Shown here piece after piece: positions 25,758-36,001 of a stretch of DNA of 64,000 bases. Where the stretch lies: the NCBI RefSeq assembly GCF_018413645.1, contig NZ_JAHCDA010000001.1, positions 1,612,001 to 1,676,000 on the forward strand. Direction: 5' to 3'. The stretch's first letter is position 1; every line of letters starts with the position of its first letter. The notes beneath the pieces are model-generated. The model saw nothing but the letters and a program-made list of their open reading frames with translations. It had not been told where the DNA came from and did not search any database. This DNA is from Roseococcus pinisoli (GTDB taxonomy: Bacteria > Pseudomonadota > Alphaproteobacteria > Acetobacterales > Acetobacteraceae). A program made the position numbers and the translations under genes.

Positions 25758-28700
25758 ATGGCCCGCTTCTTCATCGACCGCCCGATCTTCGCCTGGGTGC
25801 TCGCCATCGCGACGATGCTCGTGGGTGTGCTGGCGATCCGCGCGCTGCCCATCGCGCAGTATCCGAACATCGCGCCGCCCTCGATCTCCATCACCGTCTC
25901 CTATCCCGGCGCCTCCGCCGAGACGGTGCAGAGCACGGTCGTGCAGGTCATCGAGCAGCAGCTCAGCGGCATCGACAACCTGCTCTACTTCACGTCCGAA
26001 AGCGGCAAGGACGGCAGCGCCACCATCACGCTGAGCTTCGCCCAGGGCACCGACCCTGACGTCGCGCAGGTGCAGGTGCAGAACAAGGTCGCGCTCGCCA
26101 CGCCCCGCCTGCCGCAGGCGGTGCAGCAGCAGGGCCTGCGCATCGCCAAGGCGACGCGGAACTTCCTGCTCGTGGTCGGCTTCGTCTCCACCGACGGCCG
26201 CCTGAACAATGCCGACCTCGGCGACTTCATCGCCTCCAACGTGCAGGATGCGCTGAGCCGTACGCCGGGCGTGGGCGACTACCAGCTCTTCGGCGCGCAG
26301 TATGCGATGCGCATCTGGCTCGACCCGGCGCGGCTCGTGAACTTCAACCTGACGCCGGCCGACGTCTCCGCCGCCATCCAGGCGCAGAACGTGCAGATCG
26401 CGGCGGGTGAGCTCGGTGCACTGCCCTCGGTGCAGGGCCAGCAGCTCAACGCCACCATCATCGGCCCCTCCTACCTGCAGACGCCGGAGCAGTTCGGCAC
26501 CGTGCTGCTGAAGGTCCAGCCCGACGGCTCGCGCGTGCTGCTGCGCGACGTGGCCCGCATCGAGCTGGGCGGCGAGAACTACGCCATCTCCTCGCGCTAC
26601 AACGGCAACCCGGCCTCGGGCATCGCCATCAAGCTGGCGAGCGGCGCCAACGCCCTGGCCACCGAGCAGGCGGTGCGCGCCACCATCGAGCGCCTGCGCC
26701 CGACCTTCCCGGCCGGCGTGGACGTGGTCTACCCCTACGACACCACGCCCTTCGTCCGCCTCTCGATCGAGGAGGTGGTGAAGACGCTGATCGAGGCGAT
26801 CGTCCTCGTCTTCCTGGTGATGTACCTCTTCCTGCAGAACTTCCGGGCGACGCTGATCCCGACCATCGCCGTTCCGGTGGTGCTGCTCGGCACCTTCGCC
26901 GTGCTGCAGGCCCTGGGCTACAGCATCAATACGCTGACCCTCTTCGGCATGGTGCTGGCCATCGGCCTGCTGGTCGACGACGCCATCGTCGTCGTCGAGA
27001 ATGTCGAGCGCCTGATGGAGGAGGAGGACCTCTCCCCGCTCGAGGCCACGCGCAAGTCGATGCAGCAGATCACCGGCGCGCTGGTGGGCATCGGGCTGGT
27101 GCTGTCCGCGGTCTTCCTGCCGATGGCCTTCTTCGGCGGTTCCACCGGCGTGATCTACCGGCAGTTCTCCATCACCATCGCCACCGCCATGGGTCTCTCG
27201 GTGCTGACGGCGATCATCTTCACGCCTGCTCTCTGCGCCACGATCCTCAAGAAGCCGACCAAGGCGAGCCACGAGAAGCGCGGCTTCTTCGGCTGGTTCA
27301 ACCGCAACTTCGACCGTGGTGCGCATCGCTACGAGCGTGGCGTGGGCCATGCCCTCAAGCGCCCGGTGCGCATGCTGCTGATCTACGGCCTCTTCGTGGT
27401 CGGCATGGCCGTGATCTTCGTGCGCCTGCCTACCTCCTTCGTCCCGGACGAGGACCAGGGCACGCTCTTCGTCCAGGTCGTGGCGCCCCCGGGCGCCACC
27501 GTCGAGCGCACGCAGCGCGCGGTGGACGAGGTCACGCGCTACCTGCTGGAGGAGGAACGCGCCTCGGTCGGTTCGGTCTTCGGCATCACTGGCTTCAGCT
27601 TCGGCGGCCGCGGCCAGAATTCCGGCATGGCCTTCGTCAGCATGCGGCCCTGGGGTGAGCGCCCCGGCGCGCAGAACAGCGTGCAGGCCCTGGCCGGACG
27701 CGTGATGCAGCGCTTCGGCGGCTATCAGGACGCGATGATCTTCGCCTTCGCGCCGCCCGCCATCCTGGAGCTCGGCAACGCCACGGGCTTCGAGTTCCAG
27801 CTGCTCAACCGCGGCGGCCTCGACCATGCGGAGCTGCTGGCCGCGCGCAACCAGCTCCTGGGCCTCGCGGCGCAGAGCGGCGTCGTCGTCGGCGTGCGTC
27901 CGAACGGGCTGGATGACGAGCCGCAATATCGCCTCGTCATCGACTGGGAGCGTGCGAGCGCGCTGGGGATCTCGATCGCCGGCATCAACAGCACGGTCGC
28001 CTCCGCCTGGGGCTCGACCTATGTGAACGACTTCATCGACCGGGGCCGCGTGAAGCGCGTCTTCCTGCAGGGCGACGCCTCGTCGCGCATGCTGCCGAGC
28101 GATCTCGAAAGCTGGTTCGTGCGCAATGCGGGCGGCCAGATGGTGCCCTTCTCGGCCTTTGCGACGGCCGAATGGACCTATGGCCCGCCCAAGCTCGAGC
28201 GCTTCAACGGCGTCGCTTCCTTCCAGATCATGGGCAATGCGGGGCCGGGCTTCAGCACGGGCGCGGCCATGGCGGAGATGGAGCGCCTGGCGGCGCAGCT
28301 TCCCGAGGGCACCGGCTTCGACTGGAGCGGCCTCTCCTTCGAGGAGCGCCAGTCGGGCTCGCAGGCCGGGCCGCTCTACATGCTGTCGCTGCTCGTGGTC
28401 TTCCTCTGCCTCGCGGCGCTCTATGAGAGCTGGGCCATTCCGGCGGCGGTGATGATGGCCGTGCCGCTCGGCGTGCTCGGTGCCGTCGGCGCCACCTGGG
28501 GCTTCGGCATGGCGAACGACGTGTACTTCCAGGTCGGCCTTCTCACCACCGTCGGCCTGACGGCGAAGAACGCCATCCTGATCGTCGAATTCGCGAAGGA
28601 GGAGTTCGAGCGGGGAAGCAACCTCATCGACTCCGCGCTCTTCGCGGCACGCCAGCGATTGAGGCCCATCCTGATGACCTCGCTCGCCTTCGTGCTGGGC

Positions 28701-28919
28701 GTGCTGCCGCTCGCCATCTCGACGGGCGCAGGCGCCGGCGGACGCAACGCGATCGGCATCGGCGTGGTGGGTGGCGTGTTCACCGGCACCATCCTCGTCG
28801 TCCTCTTCGTGCCCGTCTTCTTCCTGGTGGTGCTGCGCCTGTTCCGGGTGAAGCCGAAGCTCCATGACGAGCCGAAGCCGAGCCTTCCCGCCACCCCGCA
28901 CCCCGCGCCGGGAGAGTGA
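25758..28919 (+). CDS. RND multidrug efflux pump, HAE1 family (AcrB/MexB-like)
   Basis: A 1053-residue inner-membrane proton/drug antiporter. It starts [17 protein letters not shown], the HAE1 signature. The proton-relay residues match AcrB numbering: Asp407 and Asp408 in [13 protein letters not shown], and Lys937 in [15 protein letters not shown]. Two large periplasmic loops and about 12 membrane helices are evident. The drug range cannot be read from the sequence. It sits between adaptor and channel genes with minimal spacing, a complete tripartite system. Confidence 0.97.
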   Translation: MARFFIDRPIFAWVLAIATMLVGVLAIRALPIAQYPNIAPPSISITVSYPGASAETVQSTVVQVIEQQLSGIDNLLYFTSESGKDGSATITLSFAQGTDPDVAQVQVQNKVALATPRLPQAVQQQGLRIAKATRNFLLVVGFVSTDGRLNNADLGDFIASNVQDALSRTPGVGDYQLFGAQYAMRIWLDPARLVNFNLTPADVSAAIQAQNVQIAAGELGALPSVQGQQLNATIIGPSYLQTPEQFGTVLLKVQPDGSRVLLRDVARIELGGENYAISSRYNGNPASGIAIKLASGANALATEQAVRATIERLRPTFPAGVDVVYPYDTTPFVRLSIEEVVKTLIEAIVLVFLVMYLFLQNFRATLIPTIAVPVVLLGTFAVLQALGYSINTLTLFGMVLAIGLLVDDAIVVVENVERLMEEEDLSPLEATRKSMQQITGALVGIGLVLSAVFLPMAFFGGSTGVIYRQFSITIATAMGLSVLTAIIFTPALCATILKKPTKASHEKRGFFGWFNRNFDRGAHRYERGVGHALKRPVRMLLIYGLFVVGMAVIFVRLPTSFVPDEDQGTLFVQVVAPPGATVERTQRAVDEVTRYLLEEERASVGSVFGITGFSFGGRGQNSGMAFVSMRPWGERPGAQNSVQALAGRVMQRFGGYQDAMIFAFAPPAILELGNATGFEFQLLNRGGLDHAELLAARNQLLGLAAQSGVVVGVRPNGLDDEPQYRLVIDWERASALGISIAGINSTVASAWGSTYVNDFIDRGRVKRVFLQGDASSRMLPSDLESWFVRNAGGQMVPFSAFATAEWTYGPPKLERFNGVASFQIMGNAGPGFSTGAAMAEMERLAAQLPEGTGFDWSGLSFEERQSGSQAGPLYMLSLLVVFLCLAALYESWAIPAAVMMAVPLGVLGAVGATWGFGMANDVYFQVGLLTTVGLTAKNAILIVEFAKEEFERGSNLIDSALFAARQRLRPILMTSLAFVLGVLPLAISTGAGAGGRNAIGIGVVGGVFTGTILVVLFVPVFFLVVLRLFRVKPKLHDEPKPSLPATPHPAPGE

Positions 28920-28921
28920 CC

Positions 28922-30376
28922 ATGCGCCGTTCCGTTCTCGCGCTGCCGCTTGCGGCAGTGCTGCTCTCCGGCTGCAGCCTGATCCCCGACATCGCCCGGC
29001 CGGCGGCACCCGTGCCGGCCGCCTGGCCGGAGGGGCCGGCGTATCGCCGTCCGCCCGCCGCCCTGCCGGCCAGTGCCAATCCCGCCGTCGAGGCGGATGC
29101 GATCGGCTGGCGCGACGTGCTGCGCGACCCGCAGCTCCAGCGCGTCGTGGAGCTGGCGCTCGCCAACAACCGTGACCTGCGCACGGCCGCGCTGAACGTG
29201 GCGCAGGCCGAGGCGCAGTACCGCGTGCAGCGCGGCGGGCTCTTCCCGCAGCTGGGCGCCACGGGCGCGCTCTCGGCCCAGCGCTCGCCTTCCGGCTTCA
29301 CGCCGGGCGGCGGCGCCGTCACGAGCCGCGTCTGGTCCGGCGGCATCGGCTTCACCTCTTACGAGATCGACCTCTTCGGTCGCGTGCGGAGCCTGAGCCA
29401 GCAGTCCTTCCAGCAGTATCTCGGCTATGACGAGACGCGGCGCGCCTCGCAGATCAGCCTCATCGCCCAGGTGGCCAATGCCTGGCTGGCGCTGGTGGGC
29501 GACCGTGAGCTGCTGGCCCTGACCGAGCAGACCCTGGTGAACCAGCAGGAGGCGCTGCGTCTCACCCAGGCGGGCCTCGACGGCGGCAACGCCACCGCCC
29601 TGGCGCTCCGGCAGGCGCAGACCTCGGTGGAGACGGCGCGGGCCAGCCTCGCGCAGTACACGCGTCAGCAGGCGCAGGACCTGAACGCCCTGAACCTGCT
29701 GGTCGGCACGCCTGTCCCGGCGGAGCTTCTGCCCACGGCGTCGCTCGACAGTGCGCTGGTGGCCGAGGTGCCGTCCGGGGTGGATTCCGCCATCCTGATC
29801 CGGCGCCCGGACGTGCTGGCCGCCGAGCACAACCTGCTCGCCGCCAATGCGAATGTCGGCGCTGCGCGGGCCGCCTTCTTCCCCTCGATCACGCTGACCG
29901 CCAATGGCGGGACGGCGAGCACGAGCTTCAACCGCCTCTTTGCCCCGGGCACCGGGAATTGGAGCTTCGCGCCGCAGATCAACGTGCCGATCTTCTCGGC
30001 TGGCGTGCTGCAGGGCAGCCTCGACGTCGCGAAGGTGCAGACGCAGCTCCAGGTCGTGGAATACGAGCGCACCATCCAGACCGCCTTCCGCGAGGTGGCG
30101 GACGTCCTGGCGGCGCGGGGCACCTACGACACGCAGATCGCGGCCCAGACGGCGCTGGCCGGCGCCTATGCCGACGCCTTCCGCCTCTCGATGCTCCGGT
30201 TCCGCAGCGGCCTGGACAACTACCAGGCGCCGCTGGATTCCCAGCGGCAGCTCTTCACCGCGCAGCAGGAGCTGATCGCGCTCCGGGTGCAGCGGCTGCA
30301 GACGCTGGTGACGCTGTACAAGGCGCTGGGCGGCGGCTGGTCGGAGACCACCCGGTTGACGGCCGCCAATCCCTGA
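28922..30376 (+). CDS. RND outer-membrane channel lipoprotein (OprM/NodT-like)
   Basis: The outer-membrane factor of the efflux system, 484 residues. A lipoprotein signal (LLSGC) opens the protein, then two tandem repeats of the TolC/OprM fold are visible, including [19 protein letters not shown] and [21 protein letters not shown]. The start at 28922 has GGGAGAG close upstream; a GTG two codons earlier overlaps the pump stop. It completes the adaptor-pump-channel operon. Confidence 0.95.
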   Translation: MRRSVLALPLAAVLLSGCSLIPDIARPAAPVPAAWPEGPAYRRPPAALPASANPAVEADAIGWRDVLRDPQLQRVVELALANNRDLRTAALNVAQAEAQYRVQRGGLFPQLGATGALSAQRSPSGFTPGGGAVTSRVWSGGIGFTSYEIDLFGRVRSLSQQSFQQYLGYDETRRASQISLIAQVANAWLALVGDRELLALTEQTLVNQQEALRLTQAGLDGGNATALALRQAQTSVETARASLAQYTRQQAQDLNALNLLVGTPVPAELLPTASLDSALVAEVPSGVDSAILIRRPDVLAAEHNLLAANANVGAARAAFFPSITLTANGGTASTSFNRLFAPGTGNWSFAPQINVPIFSAGVLQGSLDVAKVQTQLQVVEYERTIQTAFREVADVLAARGTYDTQIAAQTALAGAYADAFRLSMLRFRSGLDNYQAPLDSQRQLFTAQQELIALRVQRLQTLVTLYKALGGGWSETTRLTAANP

Positions 30377-30458
30377 TGCATCGGCCTGGCGGTCGTGCAA
30401 TCCTGGGCATGTCGCCGTCGGGCCGGGGGCGACACGAGACCACTCCCAACCCACGGAG

Positions 30459-30488
30459 GCCGCGATCACCCAAGCCGCGATCACTGAA
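30459..30488 (+). repeat. two 15-bp tandem repeats before the TetR gene
   Basis: GCCGCGATCACCCAA (30459-30473) is followed directly by GCCGCGATCACTGAA (30474-30488), then GCC and the ATG at 30492. The repeats are in frame with the gene and would read AAITQ-AAITE, but no start codon lies upstream in that frame. The only good Shine-Dalgarno (GGAGG) lies before the repeats, 33 bp from the ATG. Confidence 0.6.
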
Positions 30489-30491
30489 GCC

Positions 30492-31301
30492 ATGATACCG
30501 GGCGCACCGACGGGTTCCGCCCGTCCGCGCCTGCCGGAGGCGGAGCGCCGGCAGGCGCTGCTGCGGGCGGCCCAGGGCATCTTCCTCGCGCAGGGATATG
30601 CCGCGGCCAACATGGACGACGTGGCGCGCGGCGCGCGGATGTCGAAGAAGACGCTCTACCAGCTCTTCTCCTCCAAGGAGGCGCTGTTCGAGGCCGTCCT
30701 GGTCGACCACCTGGCGCCCCTCCTGGCGATCGCGCCGGAGGAGGAGGAGAACGACCTGCGGGAGGGCCTGATCGCCATCCTGAAGCGGGCCGCCGAGCAT
30801 CTGCTGGACGAGCGCCACATCGGCTTCTTCCGCCTCATCACCGCCGAGGTGCATCGGGCGCCGGAGCTGGCGGAGGCCTTCCACCGCGCGGGGCCGGGAC
30901 GCGGCAAGGGCGTGCTGGAGCGCTACCTCGCCAGCCAGGCGGCACGCGGCCGCATCCAGGTGGACGATGCGGCGCGAATGGCAGGCATGCTGTTCGGCCT
31001 GACCATCGGCGAGCCGCATATGCGCATGCTGCTGGGTCTCTGCGGCCCGCCCGGCGAGGAGGAGATTTCCGAGCGGGTGACCCGGGCCGTCGACATCTTC
31101 CTGGACGGCACCCTGGTCCGGGAGCCGCCCGCCACCGGCCGCTATGCCAGCCTGTGCTGCCCCCTCGATGACCAGGAGGGGAAGCCGGCGGAGGGCGCGG
31201 GGAAGCGCGGCGAGCTGATCCGGGGGATCGAATGCCCCGTCCGCCCGGCCCGGACCCCGGCGCCGCGCCGCCGGGCCAAGACGGGCAGCGGGGCGAACTG
31301 A
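30492..31301 (+). CDS. TetR/AcrR-family transcriptional repressor
   Basis: The 269-residue protein has an N-terminal TetR helix-turn-helix (about 17-63: ALLRAAQGIFLAQGYAAANM, then MDDVARGARMSKKTLYQLF) and an AefR-like C-terminal ligand domain. It lies 115 bp after the efflux operon on the same strand and is the obvious candidate repressor of it. The C-terminal tail from about residue 215 is Arg/Pro-rich and less conserved-looking. The start codon has a poor local ribosome site. Confidence 0.9.
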   Translation: MIPGAPTGSARPRLPEAERRQALLRAAQGIFLAQGYAAANMDDVARGARMSKKTLYQLFSSKEALFEAVLVDHLAPLLAIAPEEEENDLREGLIAILKRAAEHLLDERHIGFFRLITAEVHRAPELAEAFHRAGPGRGKGVLERYLASQAARGRIQVDDAARMAGMLFGLTIGEPHMRMLLGLCGPPGEEEISERVTRAVDIFLDGTLVREPPATGRYASLCCPLDDQEGKPAEGAGKRGELIRGIECPVRPARTPAPRRRAKTGSGAN

Positions 31302-31428
31302 GGGCCTTTTGGCCGGCGCCCCGGGAGCTGCCGGCGGTTCCGGGCATACCCCGCATGCCGCCCGTTCGGGCGCCCTGCGCATTCCTCTCGGTGACAAGAA
31401 CGCTGCGCGGGGCTAAGGCCCCCCTGCG

Positions 31429-32064
31429 ATGAGCTATGCCGTCAAGGAGATCTTCTACACGCTGCAGGGCGAGGGCCGTCACGCCGGGCGCCCGGCCGTG
31501 TTCTGCCGTTTCGCGGGCTGCAACCTGTGGTCCGGCCGTGAGGAGGACCGCGCGACCTCCGTCTGCACCTTCTGCGATACCGATTTCATCGGCATGGACG
31601 GGCCGGGGGGCGGGCGTTTCGCCGATGGCCCCGCCTTGGCCGCCGCCGTCGCCGCGGCCTGGACCGGCGCCACGCATTCCCAGCGCTTCGTGGTGCTGAC
31701 GGGCGGAGAGCCGCTGCTCCAGGTGGATGCCCCGCTGATCGACGCCCTCCATGCTCAGGGCTTCACCATCGCCGTCGAGACGAACGGCACCATCGCCCCG
31801 CCCGAAGGGCTGGACTGGATCTGCGTGAGCCCGAAGGCGGATGCGCCGCTGGCCGTGACCGGGGGGCACGAGCTGAAGCTCGTCTTCCCCCAGCCCGCCG
31901 CCCTGCCGGCCCGCTTCGAGGGGCTGCGGTTCGAGGAGTTCCTGCTTCAGCCCATGGACGGGCCGGCCCAGGCGGAAAACACCGCCGCCGCCATCGCCTA
32001 TTGCCTGGCCCATCCGCAATGGCGGCTGAGCCTGCAGACCCACAAGCTGCTGGGGATCCCCTGA
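31429..32064 (+). CDS. queE: 7-carboxy-7-deazaguanine synthase
   Basis: A radical-SAM enzyme of queuosine biosynthesis that converts 6-carboxytetrahydropterin to 7-carboxy-7-deazaguanine. The 211-residue protein begins YAVKEIFYTLQGEGRHAG and has the CX14CX2C variant of the cluster motif (Cys31, Cys46, Cys49), common in alphaproteobacteria, then LTGGEPLLQVD and VETNGTI. A GGGGC/GCCCC hairpin lies just before the start. It overlaps queD by one base (TGATG). Confidence 0.93.
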   Translation: MSYAVKEIFYTLQGEGRHAGRPAVFCRFAGCNLWSGREEDRATSVCTFCDTDFIGMDGPGGGRFADGPALAAAVAAAWTGATHSQRFVVLTGGEPLLQVDAPLIDALHAQGFTIAVETNGTIAPPEGLDWICVSPKADAPLAVTGGHELKLVFPQPAALPARFEGLRFEEFLLQPMDGPAQAENTAAAIAYCLAHPQWRLSLQTHKLLGIP

Positions 32065-32432
32065 TGTTCGAGCTCAGCAAGCAGTTCCGCTTCGAGGCGG
32101 CCCATACCCTGCACCGCGCGATCGACGTGGAGCCGAGCCGGCGTATCCACGGCCATTCCTACCGCGCCGAGGTCACCCTGCGCGGCCCGCGCGACCCGGA
32201 GAGTGGCATGGTCATGGACCTCGGCGTCTTCCGCCGCGCGCTCGATGACGTGCGGGACGGGCTGGACCATCGTTTCCTCGACGAGGTGGCCGGCCTCGGC
32301 CCCGCGACCCTCGAGAACCTCTCCGCCTGGATCTGGCGCAGGTTGGAGGCGGACTGCCCCAACCTTGCCCGAGTCACGGTCTATCGCGACTCCGAAGGCG
32401 ACGCCTGCGCCTATTTCGGCCCCTCTGCCTGA
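32064..32432 (+). CDS. queD: 6-pyruvoyl-tetrahydropterin synthase/QueD-family protein
   Basis: QueD makes 6-carboxytetrahydropterin from dihydroneopterin triphosphate, the step before QueE. The 122-residue protein keeps the zinc ligands His14, His29 and His31 (FEAAHTLH and RRIHGHSY) and the LDHRFLDE segment with the catalytic Asp-His. The usual active-site Cys just before RRxHGH is replaced: the sequence reads EPSRRIHGHSY. The gene overlaps queE, which supports a queuosine role, but the active-site change makes the exact chemistry less certain. Confidence 0.85.
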   Translation: MFELSKQFRFEAAHTLHRAIDVEPSRRIHGHSYRAEVTLRGPRDPESGMVMDLGVFRRALDDVRDGLDHRFLDEVAGLGPATLENLSAWIWRRLEADCPNLARVTVYRDSEGDACAYFGPSA

Positions 32433-32448
32433 CAGAAAAGGAAGCACT

Positions 32449-33528
32449 ATGTCGGTGACCACCAAGTTGAAGCCGGGCGTCGTCACGGGCGCGCAGTATC
32501 TCGAGCTGCTCGAGGCCTGCCGCGAGGGTGGCTATGCGCTGCCGGCGGTGAACGTGGTCGGCACCAACAGCATCAACGCGGTGCTCGAGGCGGCGGCGAA
32601 GAACAAGTCCGACGTCATCATCCAGCTCTCCAACGGCGGCGCGCGCTTCTTCGCCGGCGAGGGCTGCCCCGACGCCAATGCCGCGCGCCTGCTGGGCGCC
32701 GTCTCCGCCGCGCGGCACGTCCACACCGTGGCCGCCGCCTATGGCGTCTGCGTGGTGCTGCACACCGACCATGCCGACCGCTCGCTGCTGCCCTGGGTGG
32801 ACGCGATGATCGACGCCGGCGAGGAGCACCTGAAGGCCACCGGCCAGCCGCTCTTCTCCTCGCACATGATCGACCTTTCGGCCGAGCCGCTGGAGGCGAA
32901 TATCGCCGAATGCGCGCGCGTGCTGAAGCGCATGGCGCCCCTGGGCATGAGCCTCGAGATCGAGCTCGGCGTGACGGGCGGCGAGGAGGACGGCATCGGC
33001 CACGACATCGAGGAATCGGCCGACAACGCCCATCTCTACACCCAGCCCGAGGACGTGCTGAAGGCGTGGGAGGTGCTCTCGCCCCTCGGCCACGTGACCA
33101 TGGCGGCCTCCTTCGGCAACGTCCACGGCGTCTATGCCCCGGGCAACGTGAAGCTGCGCCCCGAGATCCTGAAGGCCTCGCAGGACGCGGTCGCGGCCCG
33201 CTTCGGCGGCGGCGCCAAGCCGATGAGCCTGGTCTTCCACGGCGGCTCGGGCTCCGAGAAGGCCAAGATCACCGAGGCCGTCTCCTACGGCGTGTTCAAG
33301 ATGAACATCGACACCGACACGCAGTTCGCCTTCGCCGAGCCGGTGGGCGCCTATGTCGACGCCAATCCGGTGGCCTTCAAGCATCAGATCGACCCGGCCA
33401 ACGGCAAGCCGCAGAAGAAGCTCTACGACCCCCGCAAGTGGCTGCGCGCGGGCGAGAAGGGCATCGTCGCGCGCCTGAACGAGGCCTTCGCCGACCTCGG
33501 CTCGGCCGGGCGCACGCTCGCCGGCTGA
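32449..33528 (+). CDS. fba: class II fructose-bisphosphate aldolase
   Basis: A zinc-dependent aldolase of glycolysis/gluconeogenesis, 359 residues, the length of the E. coli/Pseudomonas FbaA-type. Family marks are ALPAVNVVGTNSINAVLEAA, the zinc-binding VLHTDHADRS, GMSLEIELGVTGGEEDG, SFGNVHGVY and LVFHGGSGS, then MNIDTDTQFAFA. AAAAGGAAG precedes the start. It follows queD by 16 bp and may be co-transcribed, although functionally unrelated. Confidence 0.95.
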   Translation: MSVTTKLKPGVVTGAQYLELLEACREGGYALPAVNVVGTNSINAVLEAAAKNKSDVIIQLSNGGARFFAGEGCPDANAARLLGAVSAARHVHTVAAAYGVCVVLHTDHADRSLLPWVDAMIDAGEEHLKATGQPLFSSHMIDLSAEPLEANIAECARVLKRMAPLGMSLEIELGVTGGEEDGIGHDIEESADNAHLYTQPEDVLKAWEVLSPLGHVTMAASFGNVHGVYAPGNVKLRPEILKASQDAVAARFGGGAKPMSLVFHGGSGSEKAKITEAVSYGVFKMNIDTDTQFAFAEPVGAYVDANPVAFKHQIDPANGKPQKKLYDPRKWLRAGEKGIVARLNEAFADLGSAGRTLAG

Positions 33529-33651
33529 GCATTTTTCGGGCCGGGCCTGAGGGCCCGGCGGCCGGAAATGCGGCCAGGCCATGCAGGTATTCCGGGGCCG
33601 GGGGCGATCTCCCTCGACCCCGGGCCTCCGGCGTGCCATTTGCCTGTGGAA

Positions 33652-35274
33652 ATGGACACCCTGCCCAATACCCCCGTCGCCTCCCAGGCTGCGACCGAAG
33701 CCGCACGCCGCCGCAGCTTCGCGATCATCGCGCACCCGGACGCCGGCAAGACCACCCTGACGGAAAAGCTGCTGCTTAAGGGCGGCGCCATCCAGCTGGC
33801 CGGCCAGGTGCGCGCCAAGGGCAACCGCCGCGCCACGCGCTCGGACTGGATGAGCATCGAGCAGGACCGCGGCATCTCCGTCGCCACCTCGGTCATGACC
33901 TTCGAGCGGGACGGGCTGATCTTCAACCTGCTCGACACGCCGGGCCACGAGGACTTCTCCGAGGACACCTACCGGACCCTCACTGCTGTGGACGCCGCGG
34001 TGATGGTGCTCGACGCCGCCAAGGGCATCGAGGCGCAGACGCTGAAGCTGTTCGAGGTCTGCCGGCTTCGCGACATCCCCATCATCACCTTCATCAACAA
34101 GATGGACCGCGAGGGGCGGGACCCGCTGGACCTCCTCGACGAGATCGAGAAGACCCTGGCGCTGGACGTCTCGCCTGCCGCCTGGCCCATCGGCCAGGGG
34201 CGCGACCTGCTCGGCGTCTACGACCTGCTGAACCCCGCCGTCCGCATGCTGGACACCGAGGAGGGCAGCCATATCCCCGTGACGGGGCTGGAGGATCCGG
34301 CGCTCGACAAGATGATCCCCGCCGGGCGGCTCGCGGAGCTGCGCGAGCAGGCGGATCTGGTCCAGGGCGGCTATCCGGCATTCGACGAGGAGGCCTTCCT
34401 CCAGGGCACCATGACGCCGGTCTTCTTCGGCAGCGCACTGCGCGACTTCGGCGTGGGCCATCTGCTGGACGGGCTCGGCCGCCTTGCCCCGCCGCCGCGG
34501 GCGCGGCAGTCCGACGCGCGGATGGTCGTGCCGGGCGAGGGCAAGCTGACGGGCTTCGTCTTCAAGGTGCAGGCCAATATGGACCCCCAGCACCGCGACC
34601 GCGTGGCCTTCCTGCGCATCTGCTCCGGCCGGCTGGAGAAGGGGGCGCGGCTGCTGCAGGTCCGCACGGGCAAGCAGGTGCCGGTGAACGCGCCGCTCTT
34701 CTTCTTCGCGAAGGACCGTCAGGTGGCCGAGGAGGCCTGGCCGGGCGACGTGGTGGGCATCGCCAACCACGGCATCCTGCGCATCGGCGACACGCTGACC
34801 GAGGGCGAGCCGATCAACTTCCGCGGCGTTCCTTCCTTTGCGCCCGAGCATCTGCGCCGCGTGCGGCTGGACGACCCGATGCTGGCCAAGAAGCTCAACA
34901 AGGCGCTGGAGCAGCTGGCCGACGAGGGCGTGGTGCAGATCTTCAAGCCGCTCGACGGCTCGCCGCCCGTGATCGGCGTGGTCGGCCTGCTGCAGGTCGA
35001 CGTGCTGCAGAGCCGGCTCAAGGTGGAATACGGCGTGCCCGCGGGCTTCGAGCAGACGCAGTGGGAATACCTGCGCTGGGTGAGCACCACGGACCAGGCC
35101 TCGCTGGAGAAGTTCAGGCAGTTCAACCGCCACGAGCTCGCCGAGGACCACGACGGCGAGTTGGTGGCGCTCTTCACCTCCGACTGGCGGCGCAAGCGGG
35201 CCGAGGACGAGTGGAAGACGCTGAGCTTCCACGCGCTGCGCGAGCAGCACGGCCTGGGCGCCGCCAAGGCCTGA
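33652..35274 (+). CDS. prfC: peptide chain release factor 3
   Basis: A translational GTPase that recycles RF1/RF2 from the ribosome after peptide release. The 540-residue protein has the G1 loop AHPDAGKTTLTEK, SIEQDRGISVATSVM (switch), DTPGHEDFSEDT (G3) and NKMDREGRDPLDLL (G4), with the RF3-specific domains after. A weak hairpin (CCGGGCC/GGCCCGG, 33541-33558) lies between it and fba. The start at 33652 begins MDTLPNTP; a more upstream start would add a non-homologous tail. Confidence 0.96.
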   Translation: MDTLPNTPVASQAATEAARRRSFAIIAHPDAGKTTLTEKLLLKGGAIQLAGQVRAKGNRRATRSDWMSIEQDRGISVATSVMTFERDGLIFNLLDTPGHEDFSEDTYRTLTAVDAAVMVLDAAKGIEAQTLKLFEVCRLRDIPIITFINKMDREGRDPLDLLDEIEKTLALDVSPAAWPIGQGRDLLGVYDLLNPAVRMLDTEEGSHIPVTGLEDPALDKMIPAGRLAELREQADLVQGGYPAFDEEAFLQGTMTPVFFGSALRDFGVGHLLDGLGRLAPPPRARQSDARMVVPGEGKLTGFVFKVQANMDPQHRDRVAFLRICSGRLEKGARLLQVRTGKQVPVNAPLFFFAKDRQVAEEAWPGDVVGIANHGILRIGDTLTEGEPINFRGVPSFAPEHLRRVRLDDPMLAKKLNKALEQLADEGVVQIFKPLDGSPPVIGVVGLLQVDVLQSRLKVEYGVPAGFEQTQWEYLRWVSTTDQASLEKFRQFNRHELAEDHDGELVALFTSDWRRKRAEDEWKTLSFHALREQHGLGAAKA

Positions 35275-35309
35275 GCGGCCGGGGGCGCCGCCCCCGACCG
35301 TGACCGGCG

Positions 35310-35864
35310 TCAGTCCAGCGTTTCCACGGTGCCGTCGAGGGCCATCAGCGTGCCTTCGACCCGCATCGTGGGCTGGCGCTTGGCGAGCTCGGCCTTGAAT
35401 TCCCCGAAGACCCGGCGGTGCAGCGCCGTCTCGGCGTCGCGCGTGGCGATGGAGGCATCGCCATAGGCGATCGCCGCCGCGCCGCAGTCGCGATGGCTGA
35501 CGGAGATCACGCGCGTGATCTTATGCAGCTGGATCGAGGCGCCGAGATTGTCCCAGAAGGCGGTGTGCCAGGCCGAGAAGGCCGGCGCCACGACGCCGAC
35601 GGGCGCGCCCGCGATGGCGAACTGGCTGAACTTGCCCGCCAGCCCGCGCGTGGCCATCCAGCCATTCACCGGCGTGACGAAGCGCGGATCGATGCAGGTG
35701 AGCAGCATGGAATCGAAGACGGTGCCGTCCTCGGCGCGGGCCTTGGGGGCGAGGAAGGGCAGGGCGGCCGCCCCCATGGCGAGGCTCAGCATCCCGCGGC
35801 GGTCGAGGGCCGGGGGGCAGCAGAGACAGCCCTGGCGGGCGGAAGAAGCGTGAAAACGGCGCAT
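35310..35864 (-). CDS. exported beta-carbonic-anhydrase-like protein
   Basis: The 184-residue protein has an N-terminal GCLCC at residues 12-16, then a Tat-like signal (DRRGMLSLAMGAAALPFLA). The mature part keeps the beta-carbonic-anhydrase zinc motif spacing: Cys57-x-Asp59-x-Arg61 (CIDPR) and His124-x2-Cys127 (HRDCG). It is shorter than most catalytic beta-CAs, and the CIDPR motif differs from the usual CSDSR, so it may be a divergent member; CO2 hydration is not proven. It is convergent with prfC. Confidence 0.8.
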   Translation of the reverse strand: MRRFHASSARQGCLCCPPALDRRGMLSLAMGAAALPFLAPKARAEDGTVFDSMLLTCIDPRFVTPVNGWMATRGLAGKFSQFAIAGAPVGVVAPAFSAWHTAFWDNLGASIQLHKITRVISVSHRDCGAAAIAYGDASIATRDAETALHRRVFGEFKAELAKRQPTMRVEGTLMALDGTVETLD

Positions 35865-36001
35865 CGGACGGATCCCTCTCAACGAGACCGCAGGAGCACC
35901 GGTGGCGGTGGCGGAGACAAGCATCTTCCGCACGGCGCGGGCCGTTTGGAACGTGGCGTCAAGCGATGGAACGCCGGCACCCGGCACCCGCGCGCCGGCT
36001 T

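Noticed and set aside
24540-29009. 1489-codon open frame on the minus strand across the RND operon
   Set aside because: It is antisense to three well-supported efflux genes; the His/Asp/Arg-rich low-complexity product is the usual shadow of high-GC coding DNA.
31302-31428. preQ1 riboswitch before queE
   Set aside because: A small GGGGC/GCCCC hairpin is present, but neither preQ1 class consensus is visible.
32374-35250. 958-codon open frame on the minus strand
   Set aside because: It is a shadow of fba and prfC, with no family motif.
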